Assembly: GCA_001513045.1 (NCBI GenBank)
Contig: LFSB01000002.1
Location: 1 to 64,000 of the forward strand
Origin: Clostridiales bacterium DTU089
GTDB lineage: Bacteria > Bacillota > Clostridia > Oscillospirales > Acutalibacteraceae
Reading direction: 5' to 3'
DNA: 64,000 bases
Made by a program: the position numbers and the translations under genes
Notes under the pieces: generated by a model
Database searches by the model: none
The model's input: the letters and a program-made list of their open reading frames with translations, nothing else
Told to the model about the DNA's origin: nothing
Shown here: positions 7,486-15,757 of the stretch, in pieces
Layout: the number at the start of each line of letters is the position of its first letter
Position numbering within the stretch: the stretch's first letter is position 1

Positions 7486-9557
7486 AAATTACACTTGCGA
7501 AAACCGCCGGCTTCTGCTTCGGAGTTGACCGTGCGATAAATATGATACATTCAATGCTTGACTCCGGCAGCCGCGTTTGCACTCTCGGGCCGATAATCCA
7601 TAATCCCCAGGTTATTGAGGAGCTTGAGCAAAAGGGCGTGAACGTGGTTTCCTCACCTGAGGAGGTCGAACCGGGACATACTCTCGTAATACGAACCCAC
7701 GGTGTGCCTAAGGCGCTTATGGAATCGGTTTCGGCGGCGGGAACGGAATATGCTGACGCAACCTGCCCGTTTGTTAAGAAAATCCACAGAATTGTTGCAG
7801 AAAACTCAGCGCCGGACATACCTGTGCTCATAGCCGGAAACGCATCACACCCTGAGGTTGAGGGTATTAAGAGCTATGCGGCGGGAGAGGTATTTGTTTT
7901 CAACAACGAGAAGGAACTCGAAAGCATAGTTAACAATAATTCCGAATTATCATCAAACAAAGTTATAGTTCTTTCTCAGACAACTTTTGATGTAAAAGAA
8001 TGGCAAAATTGCGTAAAAAAAGTGAAAATACTATGTACAAATCCTTTAATATTTGATACAATATGCTGTGCAACCGAAGAAAGGCAGCAGAAGGCTGTGT
8101 CCCTTGCGCGCGATAATGATGCAATGCTTATCATCGGCGGAAGGACAAGCTCCAATACGGCAAAGCTGAAAAGCGTGTGTGAGCCGTTTTGCCCCACCTT
8201 CCTTGTGGAGACAGCGGAAGAGTTAAAAAATATCGATTTTTCCGGTTTCCGTTCTTTAGGCGTTACTGCGGGAGCTTCCACTCCCGCCCGCATTATAAAG
8301 GAGGTACTTACAACCATGTCCGACATCGTAAACGAAACCACCCCGATTGAAGAGAAAAATTTTGATGCAGCCGAAGCTCAGACAGCGGCATCCGCAGAGC
8401 AGGACTTTTCAGCCATGCTTGAGGAAAGCCTCAGCTCCATGAGCAATGACCAGAAGGTCGTTGGCGTTGTTGTTGCAGTTGCTAACAACGGCGAAATTCA
8501 GGTTGACATCGGAAGGAAGCACGCGGGGTATATTCCGCTTGACGAATACAGCAACGACCCCACGGCTGATCCTCTGACCGAAGTTAAGGCCGGAGACAAG
8601 CTCAACCTCATCATTATGAAAACGAATGACCAGGAAGGGACCGTCATGCTGTCCAAGCGTCGTTTCGATGCCATCAAGGCATGGGATGACATTGTCGCCG
8701 CAAGCGAGAGCGGTGCCATACTCGACGGTGTTGTCGCCGAGGTCATCCGCGGAGGCATACTTGTAGTATGCAACGGAATCCGCGTGTTTGTACCCGCATC
8801 TCTCGCAACAGCCAGCAGAAACGACAGCCTTGAGGATATGCTCAAGAAGCCCGTTAAGCTCCGCATAATTGAGGTTACGCCGCAGAGAAAGCGTGCCGTC
8901 GGTTCTATCCGTGCGGTTCTCAAGGAGACAAGAAAGGCTGCTGAGGAAGCATTCTGGAATCAGGCTCAGGTCGGTCAGGTGTATACCGGTACCGTCAAGT
9001 CGCTCAAGCCCTACGGCGCATTTGTGGATATCGGCGGTGTGGACGGAATGGTTCATGTCTCCGAGATGTCGTGGGAGCGCATAAAGACTCCGGCGGACGT
9101 TATGAAGGTCGGCGACACCGTAGAGGTGTTCATTACCGCCCTTAACCGCGAGGAAAACAGAATTTCTCTCGGCTACAGAAAAATCGAAGACAGCCCGTGG
9201 GAGAAGCTTAAAAACGAGTATCCCGCAGGAAGCGTTGCAAAGGTTAAGATTGTCGGCTTTACCGCATTCGGTGCGTTTGCCAACATAATCCCCGGCATAG
9301 ACGGTCTTATTCATATTTCGCAGATAGCTAACCGCCGTATTGACAAGCCCCAGGACGTGCTTGCAATCGGTGACGAGGTCGAGGCGAAGGTTACGGATAT
9401 CGACTTCGACAAAAAGCGCGTAAGCCTTTCAATCAGAGCGCTGCTCCCCGAGGAGGCGCCCGTTGAGGCAGCACAGGACACTGAGGAAAAGGCAGTACCG
9501 ATTGAGGAGCTTGCACAGGCTGCTCAGCAGGAAGCCGCGCAGGAGTCTGCGGAATAA
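7482..9557 (+). CDS. ispH: Fusion of IspH (HMBPP reductase) and ribosomal protein S1
   Basis: 691 residues. Residues 1-280 are IspH, the [4Fe-4S] enzyme ending the MEP isoprenoid pathway: FCFGVDRAI (C12), ATCPFVKK (C95), CC at 195-196, histidines in IIHNPQ, RTHG and GNASHPEVEG, and the final GASTP. Residues 325-670 hold four S1 RNA-binding domains; the last two, starting near GQVYTGTVKS and VAKVKIVGFT, are the most canonical. The C-terminus is an acidic Glu/Ala tail. The fusion is known in Clostridia. The joint carries a strong internal ribosome site (8297-8318), which could give free S1. The ispH part around 7920-8070 is markedly more AT-rich than its surroundings. Confidence 0.96.
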   Translation: MKITLAKTAGFCFGVDRAINMIHSMLDSGSRVCTLGPIIHNPQVIEELEQKGVNVVSSPEEVEPGHTLVIRTHGVPKALMESVSAAGTEYADATCPFVKKIHRIVAENSAPDIPVLIAGNASHPEVEGIKSYAAGEVFVFNNEKELESIVNNNSELSSNKVIVLSQTTFDVKEWQNCVKKVKILCTNPLIFDTICCATEERQQKAVSLARDNDAMLIIGGRTSSNTAKLKSVCEPFCPTFLVETAEELKNIDFSGFRSLGVTAGASTPARIIKEVLTTMSDIVNETTPIEEKNFDAAEAQTAASAEQDFSAMLEESLSSMSNDQKVVGVVVAVANNGEIQVDIGRKHAGYIPLDEYSNDPTADPLTEVKAGDKLNLIIMKTNDQEGTVMLSKRRFDAIKAWDDIVAASESGAILDGVVAEVIRGGILVVCNGIRVFVPASLATASRNDSLEDMLKKPVKLRIIEVTPQRKRAVGSIRAVLKETRKAAEEAFWNQAQVGQVYTGTVKSLKPYGAFVDIGGVDGMVHVSEMSWERIKTPADVMKVGDTVEVFITALNREENRISLGYRKIEDSPWEKLKNEYPAGSVAKVKIVGFTAFGAFANIIPGIDGLIHISQIANRRIDKPQDVLAIGDEVEAKVTDIDFDKKRVSLSIRALLPEEAPVEAAQDTEEKAVPIEELAQAAQQEAAQESAE
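8297..8318 (+). promoter_or_regulatory. Internal Shine-Dalgarno and ATG at the IspH/S1 joint
   Basis: AAAGGAGGT at 8297-8305 is followed, 10 bases on, by ATG at 8316-8318, in frame at codon 279, exactly where IspH ends and the S1 region begins (MSDIVNETTPIEEK). This is one of the best ribosome-binding sites in the neighbourhood. A separate S1 polypeptide of about 413 residues could be made from it. Confidence 0.65.
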
Positions 9558-9581
9558 TCCGGCACAGGTCGGCGAATTGAG

Positions 9582-9625
9582 AAAAAGGGGATCGGCGCTT
9601 TGCAGGCGGCGGTCCCTTGCTTTTT
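9582..9625 (+). terminator. Probable intrinsic terminator after ispH-rpsA
   Basis: An imperfect hairpin (AAAAAGGGGATCGGCGC pairing with GCGGCGGTCCCTTG) ends in TTTTT at 9621-9625. It lies 25 bases after the stop and 60 bases before the next promoter. The stem has mismatches, so confidence is moderate. Confidence 0.5.
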
Positions 9626-9681
9626 AAAGACAATTGCATAAAATTTTAGACTTTAAACGAGTAAAGTTGTTAACATTTCCA

Positions 9682-9710
9682 TTGTAATCAGTCGATATTT
9701 GTGGTAAAAT
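9682..9710 (+). promoter_or_regulatory. Sigma-A-like promoter for the oxidoreductase operon
   Basis: -35 TTGTAA (9682-9687), 17-bp spacer and -10 TAAAAT with an upstream TGG (9705-9710). It places the transcript start near 9717. This rules out a GTG at 9701 as the start of the next gene and supports the GTG at 9743. Confidence 0.75.
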
Positions 9711-9742
9711 CAAGAGTAATCCGAAAAAGGGGAGGCGTCGCG

Positions 9743-10408
9743 GTGCTGAAAAAGCTTACAATAGTATGCGGCCATTACGGCTGCGGGAAGACGAATTTTG
9801 CGCTTAATCTCGCTGCTGATGCAAAAAAAACCGGTCAGCCGGTCACTCTTGTGGACCTTGATATCGTAAACCCGTATTTCCGCAGTGGGGATTACCGCGA
9901 ATTTCTCGAGCGCAACGGCATAACCGTTATAACACCGTGGAGCGCCGGAACCACCCTCGACTCGCCGTCGCTTACCGCGCAGATGTTTTCGGTGTTCGAC
10001 CGGGAGGGCTATGTGATTTTCGATGTCGGCGGTGACGATGTCGGCGCATCGGTTCTCGGCAGGTTTTCCAAGCTTTTTGAAAGTCAGCCCGAGTACAGCA
10101 TGCTGTTTGTTATAAACAAATACAGGCACCTTATAGCAGCGCCGGAGGACGCGGCACAGCTGCTTGCGGAGGTTGAGGCGGCATCAAAGCTCAGGGCAAC
10201 CGGACTTATAAACAACTCTCATCTGTGCACACAGACAGTTGCCGAAGATATTCTGGCATCCGTCGATTATGCACTCGGTGTGGCTGAAAAGACAGGGCTT
10301 GCGCTTCTGGCGACTACCGCGCCCAAGTCTCTCGCCGATGAGCTGAACGGAAAGATTGAAAACCTCTATCCTGTGGACGTTATTGTTAAACTACTCTGGA
10401 ATACATGA
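9743..10408 (+). CDS. P-loop ATPase (MinD/ParA/CobQ-like) linked to the oxidoreductase operon
   Basis: 221 residues from GTG at 9743, preceded by AAAAAGGGGAGG. The N-terminus reads VCGHYGCGKTNFALNLA, a Walker A loop, then TLVDLDIVNPYFR (a switch I-like segment of MinD/SIMIBI proteins) and VIFDVGGDDVGASVL (Walker B/switch II-like). It is first in the operon, 16 bp before the ferredoxin subunit of a 2-oxoacid oxidoreductase, so it may help load cofactors or iron-sulfur clusters into that complex, or regulate it. That role is inferred only from position. An in-frame GTG at 9701 falls next to the -10 element and is rejected. Confidence 0.75.
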   Translation: MLKKLTIVCGHYGCGKTNFALNLAADAKKTGQPVTLVDLDIVNPYFRSGDYREFLERNGITVITPWSAGTTLDSPSLTAQMFSVFDREGYVIFDVGGDDVGASVLGRFSKLFESQPEYSMLFVINKYRHLIAAPEDAAQLLAEVEAASKLRATGLINNSHLCTQTVAEDILASVDYALGVAEKTGLALLATTAPKSLADELNGKIENLYPVDVIVKLLWNT

Positions 10409-10424
10409 AAAGGAGAGAAAAGAT

Positions 10425-10631
10425 ATGGCAAAGATAACCGTAAATGAGGAACGCTGCAAGGGCTGCGAGCTTTGTGTGGCGGCGTGCCCCAAGCACATAA
10501 TTGCTCTTACGACGGGTGCTCTCAACTCAAAGGGCTACCATCCCGCAGGTGTTATTGAAATGGACAAATGCACCGGCTGCGCGTCGTGCGCTACGATGTG
10601 CCCCGATTGCGCAATTACAGTTGAAAGATAA
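10425..10631 (+). CDS. 2-oxoacid:ferredoxin oxidoreductase, ferredoxin-like (delta) subunit
   Basis: 68 residues. It has two 4Fe-4S motifs, CKGCELCVAACP (residues 11-22) and CTGCASCATMCP, so it carries electrons from the TPP-containing subunits to free ferredoxin. AGGAG at 10411-10415 precedes the ATG at 10425; an upstream in-frame ATG at 10356 lies inside the previous gene and is not used. The order here is delta, alpha, beta, gamma, matching clustered VOR/KOR-type complexes. Confidence 0.93.
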   Translation: MAKITVNEERCKGCELCVAACPKHIIALTTGALNSKGYHPAGVIEMDKCTGCASCATMCPDCAITVER

Positions 10632-10652
10632 GTAAAGGGAAGGTGACATGAA

Positions 10653-11717
10653 ATGGCAGAAAAAATATTGATGAAGGGCAACGAGGCTCTTGCCGAGGCG
10701 GCAATACAGGCAGGCTGCCTGCGTTTCTTCGGCTATCCGATAACTCCTCAGACGGAGCTTGCCGCATACATGGCAAAGCGTATGCCCAAAATAGGCGGTA
10801 CATATCTTCAGGCAGAGTCCGAAATATCGGCAATAAATATGGTTCAGGGCGCGGCGGCAGCGGGTGTGCGCGCCATGACCTCATCCTCATCGCCCGGAAT
10901 AAGCCTTAAAACAGAGGGTATATCCTATATGTGCGGCGCGGACCTTCCGGCACTTATAATAAACGTACAGCGCGGAGGCCCCGGCCTCGGCGGAATTCAG
11001 CCCTCGCAGTCCGATTACTGGCAGGCAACAAAGGCTCCCGGACACGGCGACCTTCACATTCTTGTGTTTGCTCCATCTTCGGTTCAGGAGATGGCAGACC
11101 TTGTGGGTCACGCGTTCGACACGGCGGACAAATACCGTATGCCGGCAATGATTCTTGCCGACGGTATGCTCGGTCAGATGATGGAGCCCGTAGAGCTCAA
11201 GTCCGGCGACAACGCAGCCAAGCAGGATAAGCCCTGGGCGGCATGCGGACACGAAAACAAAAGAGAGCACAATATCGTTAACTCTCTTTACCTTCAGGCA
11301 AATGAGCTTGAGGCGAAGATAAAAGAGCGCTTCGAGAGATATAAGATAATCGAGGACAACGAAACCATGTGCGATGAGTACATGATGGAGGATGCCGAAT
11401 ATGTCGTTGTTGCTTACGGCGCTTCCTCAAGAATAGCCAGAGCGGCTGTTCGCGAGGCGAGAAGGAACGGAATAAAGGCAGGTCTTATCAGACCCATCAC
11501 CCTCTGGCCGTTCCCCAAAAAGGATATTGCAGCGGCTGCGAAGAACGCAAAGGCATTCCTTTGTGTTGAGATGAGCATGGGTCAGATGGTTGACGATGTG
11601 CGTCTTGCAATCGAATGCAGCCGTCCGGTCAGCTTCTTCGGACACACAGGCGGAATCATTCCGGATCCCGCGGAAGTGCTTGCGGAAATTGAAAAACTTT
11701 CGGGAGGTGCAAAATAA
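10653..11717 (+). CDS. 2-oxoacid:ferredoxin oxidoreductase alpha subunit (VorB/KorA type)
   Basis: 354 residues. Matches the pyrimidine-binding/alpha subunit of 2-oxoacid:acceptor oxidoreductases: FFGYPITPQTELAAYMA near the N-terminus (the GYPITPS-type motif), QAESEISAINMVQGAAAAGVRAMTSSSSPG, and a C-terminal transketolase-like domain with RPITLWPFP. Together with the beta and gamma proteins it would oxidatively decarboxylate a branched-chain 2-oxoacid (or 2-oxoglutarate) to acyl-CoA, reducing ferredoxin. The exact 2-oxoacid cannot be read from sequence; naming as 3-methyl-2-oxobutanoate (VOR) is by resemblance. Its stop codon shares one base with the next start (TAATG). Confidence 0.92.
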   Translation: MAEKILMKGNEALAEAAIQAGCLRFFGYPITPQTELAAYMAKRMPKIGGTYLQAESEISAINMVQGAAAAGVRAMTSSSSPGISLKTEGISYMCGADLPALIINVQRGGPGLGGIQPSQSDYWQATKAPGHGDLHILVFAPSSVQEMADLVGHAFDTADKYRMPAMILADGMLGQMMEPVELKSGDNAAKQDKPWAACGHENKREHNIVNSLYLQANELEAKIKERFERYKIIEDNETMCDEYMMEDAEYVVVAYGASSRIARAAVREARRNGIKAGLIRPITLWPFPKKDIAAAAKNAKAFLCVEMSMGQMVDDVRLAIECSRPVSFFGHTGGIIPDPAEVLAEIEKLSGGAK

Positions 11718-12475
11718 TGGCTGTTGTTTTCAAAAGACCTCATGCCTTACTTGATGTGCCCAACACCTATTGCCCCGGTTGTACGCACGGTATAATTCAC
11801 CGTCTTGTCGCCGAGTGCATTGACGAGCTCGGAATAGAGGGCAGAACCGTAGGTGTTGCGCCTGTAGGCTGTGCAGTTATGGCATATAATTTCTTCGGAT
11901 GCGATATGATTCAGGCGCCTCACGGCAGAGCTCCGGCTATCGCGACCGGTGTTAAGCGTTCAAAGCCCGACGACATTGTTTTTGCCTATCAGGGCGACGG
12001 CGACCTTGCCGCAATCGGCACCGCGGAAACCGTACACGCCGCAACCAGAGGCGAGAATATAACCGTTATATTCGTAAATAATGCAATCTACGGCATGACC
12101 GGAGGCCAGATGGCTCCCACCTCATTGCCGGGTCAGGTCACACAGACCACACCCTACGGCAGAGACGTCAGCATTGCCGGATATCCCATAAAGGTCTGCG
12201 AGATGCTCTCCACCCTTGAGGGCACCGAATATGCAGAGCGTGTAACCGTTGACTGCGTAAAGAACGTCAACAAGGCCAAGAAGGCAATCAAAAAGGCGTT
12301 CCAGAATCAGCTTGACGGCAAGGGCTTCAACATCGTAGAGGTTGTTTCAAGCTGCCCGACAAACTGGGGTCTTGCTCCCAATGACGCACTTGAATGGCTT
12401 CGCAACAATATGCTCGCATATTATCCCCTCGGCGTATACAAAGACAAGTCGGCAGAGAAAGGAGCGGAAAAATAA
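11717..12475 (+). CDS. 2-oxoacid:ferredoxin oxidoreductase beta subunit (TPP-binding)
   Basis: 252 residues. TPP/Mg-binding features: YCPGCTHGIIHRL near the N-terminus, FAYQGDGDLAAIGTAE (the GDGD...N-type TPP motif) and VNNAIYGMTGGQMAPTS. Catalytic partner of the alpha subunit. Start and stop are tightly coupled with neighbours: TAATG at both ends. C-terminal residues 165-240 form the usual extension of KOR/VOR beta chains. Confidence 0.94.
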   Translation: MAVVFKRPHALLDVPNTYCPGCTHGIIHRLVAECIDELGIEGRTVGVAPVGCAVMAYNFFGCDMIQAPHGRAPAIATGVKRSKPDDIVFAYQGDGDLAAIGTAETVHAATRGENITVIFVNNAIYGMTGGQMAPTSLPGQVTQTTPYGRDVSIAGYPIKVCEMLSTLEGTEYAERVTVDCVKNVNKAKKAIKKAFQNQLDGKGFNIVEVVSSCPTNWGLAPNDALEWLRNNMLAYYPLGVYKDKSAEKGAEK

Positions 12476-13008
12476 TGAAGGACATGAACGCTCTTATAGC
12501 AGGCTTCGGCGGACAGGGCAGCCTTTTCATGGGCAAGGTTATCGCCTATGCCGGACTTATTGACGGCAAGGAGGTCTCGTGGCTTCCTTCATACGGTCCC
12601 GAGATGCGCGGCGGTACGGCAAACTGCAGCGTGTGCATTTCGGATGAGCCTGTGTGCTCTCCGCTTGTAAACAGCCCCAACCTTCTCATCGCTATGAATC
12701 TTCCGTCGTTTGATAAGTTTATCGGCGCGGTGGTTTCCGGCGGAACGGTCATCGTTGACAGCACGCTAGTTGAGAAGAAATCCGACAGAACAGATATCGA
12801 TGCTTACTACATCCCCGCCACGGCGCTTGCCGAGGAGAACGGCTTAAAGGGCCTTGCAAACATAGTGCTTATAGGCAAGATGCTTGCCGTCAGCGGCTTT
12901 TCAACCATCGAGACGCTTGAAAAGGCGCTCGGTAAGGTTGTGCCCCCGAAAAAGCAGCATCTTATAGCTAAGAATATCGATGCTATAAAGCTCGGAATGA
13001 AGGCATAA
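12475..13008 (+). CDS. 2-oxoacid:ferredoxin oxidoreductase gamma subunit
   Basis: 177 residues. The opening IAGFGGQGSLFMGKVIAYAG is the hallmark of the gamma domain of 2-oxoacid:acceptor oxidoreductases, followed by SYGPEMRGGTANCSVCIS, also conserved. The start at 12475 overlaps the stop of the beta subunit by one base and is preceded by AAAGGAGCGG; longer in-frame starts lie inside the beta gene. Last gene of the operon; a hairpin follows 9 bases later. Confidence 0.94.
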   Translation: MKDMNALIAGFGGQGSLFMGKVIAYAGLIDGKEVSWLPSYGPEMRGGTANCSVCISDEPVCSPLVNSPNLLIAMNLPSFDKFIGAVVSGGTVIVDSTLVEKKSDRTDIDAYYIPATALAEENGLKGLANIVLIGKMLAVSGFSTIETLEKALGKVVPPKKQHLIAKNIDAIKLGMKA

Positions 13009-13016
13009 ATTAACAG

Positions 13017-13050
13017 AAAAGAGCCATCCGCGTCGCGGGTGACTCTTTTT
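13017..13050 (+). terminator. Intrinsic terminator after the oxidoreductase operon
   Basis: AAAAGAGCCATCCGCG pairs with CGCGGGTGACTCTTTT around a short loop, with one or two mismatches, and ends in TTTTT at 13046-13050. It lies directly upstream of the GH27 gene. Confidence 0.75.
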
Positions 13051-13072
13051 GCGACTGAAAGGGGTTTTCAAA

Positions 13073-14800
13073 ATGGGTATAATCAAAACCACCGTATCAC
13101 TTGCCGCTCTCGGCGCAGGCGCGATGTTTGCGGGCAAGGCAGTGAAAAACAAGAAGTTTTGCCCCGTGTGCATGGCGAAAAAGCTCATGTCTGCCGCAAG
13201 TGTTCATGCAAGCTCCGAGGGCACATACGACAATGGTGTTGCCCTTACGCCTCCGATGGGCTGGTCGAGCTGGAACACGCTCCGCCACAACATCAGTGAG
13301 GATGTAATCAAGGAAATGGCAACGGCAATGAAGGCGAGCGGTCTGCTTGACGCGGGATACAAATATGTCAATCTTGACGACTGCTGGCAGTCCTCAATGC
13401 GCACACCGGACGGAAAGCTTCAGGGTGATTTGCGCACCTTCCCCCACGGTATAAAGGCTCTCGTTGAGGAGATAAACGCCATGGGAATGAAGGTCGGAAT
13501 ATACACCTCGAACGGTACTCTCACCTGCGAAGACCTCCCGGCGAGTCTTTATAACGAGGCTGTTGACGCGGCGACCTTTGCCGAGTGGGGTATAGAGTAT
13601 TTCAAATATGATTTCTGCCATAATGAGGCGGTGCCCACCAAGGCTCCGCTGGTTGACAGAATAATTATCGGAAATAGTGATTCCGGCTTTGAGCTTACAA
13701 TGGAGGCGGAAACCGGCGAGCTTTACGGTCAGGCACGTATAGCGCATGACGATAAGGTTCTCAGCGGAAGCTACGTGACCGGACTTTGTGCAAACAACGG
13801 TGCGCTTCAGTTCAGCAATGTTGAAATTCCGGAGGACGGGGAATATCTGTTTACCCTCGTTTTCCGCAAGAGCACCGGCGGAGAAAGATTTGCCGTTGTA
13901 ACTGTTAACGGCGAGGCTGAGTATTCCATTACCACGCCCTCGACAAATGCCATGACTCCCGAGGGAAGGGTGCAGACCGTTGTAAAGCTCAAGGCGGGTG
14001 CAAATACAATAAAGATAAGCAATCCCGTGGGCTCAAGGATGGACGGCGCCGCGCGTCAGTACACTAACATGGGTCTTGAGCTGAAAAAGGCCACCAAGGC
14101 TTATGCTCTTGCAAACGGTGTGCCCGAGAAGCCAATAGTCTATTCAATATGCGAGTGGGGACTCAACCGCCCGTGGAAATGGGGTGCGCAGGCAGGCAAC
14201 CTCTGGCGTACCACAATGGATATCAAGGCATTCTGGGGCTCCGTGCTGGGAATATATGAGTTCAATGTAAGGCTTGCGAAATATGCCGGACCCGGCGGCT
14301 GGAACGACCCGGATATGCTTGAGGTCGGCAACGGCAGCCTCACCTATGAGGAGAACAAAACTCATTTCACTCTCTGGTGCATGATGGCGGCGCCGCTGAT
14401 TCTCGGCAACGACCTTCGCACCTTCCTCAAGGCGGACGGCACTGTTGATGCGGATAACCGTATTCTTGACATTCTTACGAATCGCGCTCTCATAGCTGTT
14501 GACCAGGACGCGCTCGGCATACAGTGCAGACGCGTCAGAACAAACGGCATATGCGATGTGCTTGTAAAGCCGCTTGAGGACAATACCGCCGCGATTTGCT
14601 TCTTCAACAAGAGCGGCTCTGAAAAAACGATGTCCGCAAGCATAGCCTCAGACATCCTCAACGAATCCAGGGTGACCCTGCCTAAGGCGGAGCGCTATAC
14701 GGTTTCGGAGCTCTGGGATAATGAGGTTAGCGTAACTCCCGACGAAATAAAAGCGGTTGTGCCTTCGCATGGCGTAAAGGTTTATATCGTCAAGGCGTAA
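13073..14800 (+). CDS. GH27 alpha-galactosidase with an inserted CBM-like domain
   Basis: 575 residues from ATG 13073 (GAAAGGGG upstream). The catalytic barrel starts at LTPPMGWSSWN (59-68), the GH27 signature. The nucleophile is D180 in FKYDFCHNE and the acid/base is D383 in WRTTMDI, with ICEWG at 359-363. Between residues about 195 and 345, where GH27 enzymes normally have a short loop, lies a beta-rich segment with EAETGELYG, SGSYVTGL and a GANTIKI ending, resembling CBM35/CBM6. A C-terminal beta domain follows. The first 45 residues have one hydrophobic stretch and a CPVC pair, not a standard signal peptide. It would remove alpha-galactosyl units from oligosaccharides; location is uncertain. 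Confidence 0.9.
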   Translation: MGIIKTTVSLAALGAGAMFAGKAVKNKKFCPVCMAKKLMSAASVHASSEGTYDNGVALTPPMGWSSWNTLRHNISEDVIKEMATAMKASGLLDAGYKYVNLDDCWQSSMRTPDGKLQGDLRTFPHGIKALVEEINAMGMKVGIYTSNGTLTCEDLPASLYNEAVDAATFAEWGIEYFKYDFCHNEAVPTKAPLVDRIIIGNSDSGFELTMEAETGELYGQARIAHDDKVLSGSYVTGLCANNGALQFSNVEIPEDGEYLFTLVFRKSTGGERFAVVTVNGEAEYSITTPSTNAMTPEGRVQTVVKLKAGANTIKISNPVGSRMDGAARQYTNMGLELKKATKAYALANGVPEKPIVYSICEWGLNRPWKWGAQAGNLWRTTMDIKAFWGSVLGIYEFNVRLAKYAGPGGWNDPDMLEVGNGSLTYEENKTHFTLWCMMAAPLILGNDLRTFLKADGTVDADNRILDILTNRALIAVDQDALGIQCRRVRTNGICDVLVKPLEDNTAAICFFNKSGSEKTMSASIASDILNESRVTLPKAERYTVSELWDNEVSVTPDEIKAVVPSHGVKVYIVKA

Positions 14801-14808
14801 CTTTTTGC

Positions 14809-14837
14809 TTGACATTTTCAAAAACTGTGTATATAAT
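14809..14837 (+). promoter_or_regulatory. Consensus sigma-A promoter for the leucine T-box operon
   Basis: TTGACA (14809-14814), 17-bp spacer, TATAAT (14832-14837): a perfect match to the sigma-A consensus. It begins nine bases after the alpha-galactosidase stop and drives the T-box leader. Confidence 0.93.
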
Positions 14838-14849
14838 ATGATACACAAA

Positions 14850-15117
14850 AGGATATTTTAAAGACTGTGAAGGAAACAAGACGCGCCCCACAGGGCAAAG
14901 AGAGTCGGCGGACGGTGCGAGCCGATACCGTGTTGCGCGTGCATAGCTCATTCCGGAGTCGCCTGCCTGAAATCATAGGGTGGGACGGTTGACACCGTTA
15001 GCATGTCGGGCCTTGCTGGAGGCTGTTGAGGGCGGAGTAAAATCCCGCCGAATCAGGGTGGTACCGCGAATGTCATTTCGTCCCTGCTGTTGCTTTACGC
15101 GACGGCAGGGGCTTTTT
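14850..15117 (+). ncRNA. T-box leader, leucine (CTC) specifier
   Basis: The leader carries the T-box core AGGGTGGTACCGCG at 15055-15068, whose UGG-containing bulge pairs with uncharged tRNA. Directly after it is a terminator: a 12-bp stem (15082-15093 with 15099-15110) followed by TTTTT at 15113. Stem I contains the AGAGAG bulge near 14900. On its 3' strand the sequence GCATAGCTCATTCCGGAGTC holds the likely specifier CTC (Leu) at 14947-14949, followed by a purine as expected. Base pairing GACT/AGTC closes stem I. The fourth gene downstream is leuS, which fits a leucine sensor; uncharged tRNA-Leu(GAG) would allow read-through. Confidence 0.92.
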
Positions 15118-15142
15118 ATTTTCTCAATCGGAGGGCGGAATC

Positions 15143-15757
15143 ATGAAAATCGGAATCTTCGGCGGAAGCTTTGACCCGGTTCACAACGGGCATGTTGCGC
15201 TTGCGGAGCATTTTTATGAGCAGCTCCGGCTTGATAAAATAATTGTCATTCCGGCGCTTGTCGCCCCCCATAAGACTCAGCTGCGCACAGCCGATGCGGC
15301 GGACAGGCTCAATATGTGTCGGCTGGCATTCGCAGACGAGCGTTTTGAGATAAGCGATATTGAAATCCTTCGCGGAGGCAAAAGCTATACGGTTGATACG
15401 CTCTCGTATCTGCACGAAAAATATCCGGATTCAGAGCTTTATCTCATCATAGGTGCGGATATGCTTCTGTATTTTGACAAATGGTTTCGCTGGAGAGATA
15501 TTGCCGACATGGCATATATTTGTGCCGCTGTCAGGAATGACAATCCCGATGAATACGAGCTTTTGAGGAAATACTCTTTTTCCGCTCTGGCGGACATAAA
15601 AGAAAGAATCATACTTTCCGGAGCTAAGCCTTTTGAGGTCAGCTCCACCGGGATTCGCGAAAAAATCCGTTCGGGAGAGAGCGTTGAACAGCTTGTACCG
15701 CCGGAGGTTGCGAAGTATATAAAGGACGGAGGGCTCTATGCCGATGATTGCCCGTGA
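15143..15757 (+). CDS. nadD: Nicotinate-nucleotide adenylyltransferase
   Basis: 204 residues. Makes deamido-NAD from nicotinate mononucleotide and ATP. GIFGGSFDPVHNGHVALAE is the nucleotidyltransferase motif with HxGH; LYLIIGADMLLYFDKWFRW and the C-terminal SSTGIREKIRSGES are family features. GGAGGG precedes the ATG. It is the first gene behind the leucine T-box; its 3' end overlaps yqeK by 20 bases. Confidence 0.96.
   Translation: MKIGIFGGSFDPVHNGHVALAEHFYEQLRLDKIIVIPALVAPHKTQLRTADAADRLNMCRLAFADERFEISDIEILRGGKSYTVDTLSYLHEKYPDSELYLIIGADMLLYFDKWFRWRDIADMAYICAAVRNDNPDEYELLRKYSFSALADIKERIILSGAKPFEVSSTGIREKIRSGESVEQLVPPEVAKYIKDGGLYADDCP

Noticed and set aside
8409..9314. A 301-codon open frame on the minus strand inside ispH-rpsA
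   Set aside because: It is a shadow of the S1 reading frame: no ribosome site, no promoter and no family resemblance.
14850..15117. A possible tRNA gene in the cloverleaf-like leader
   Set aside because: The T-box core, terminator and promoter placement identify a T-box leader; no CCA-ending acceptor stem is seen.
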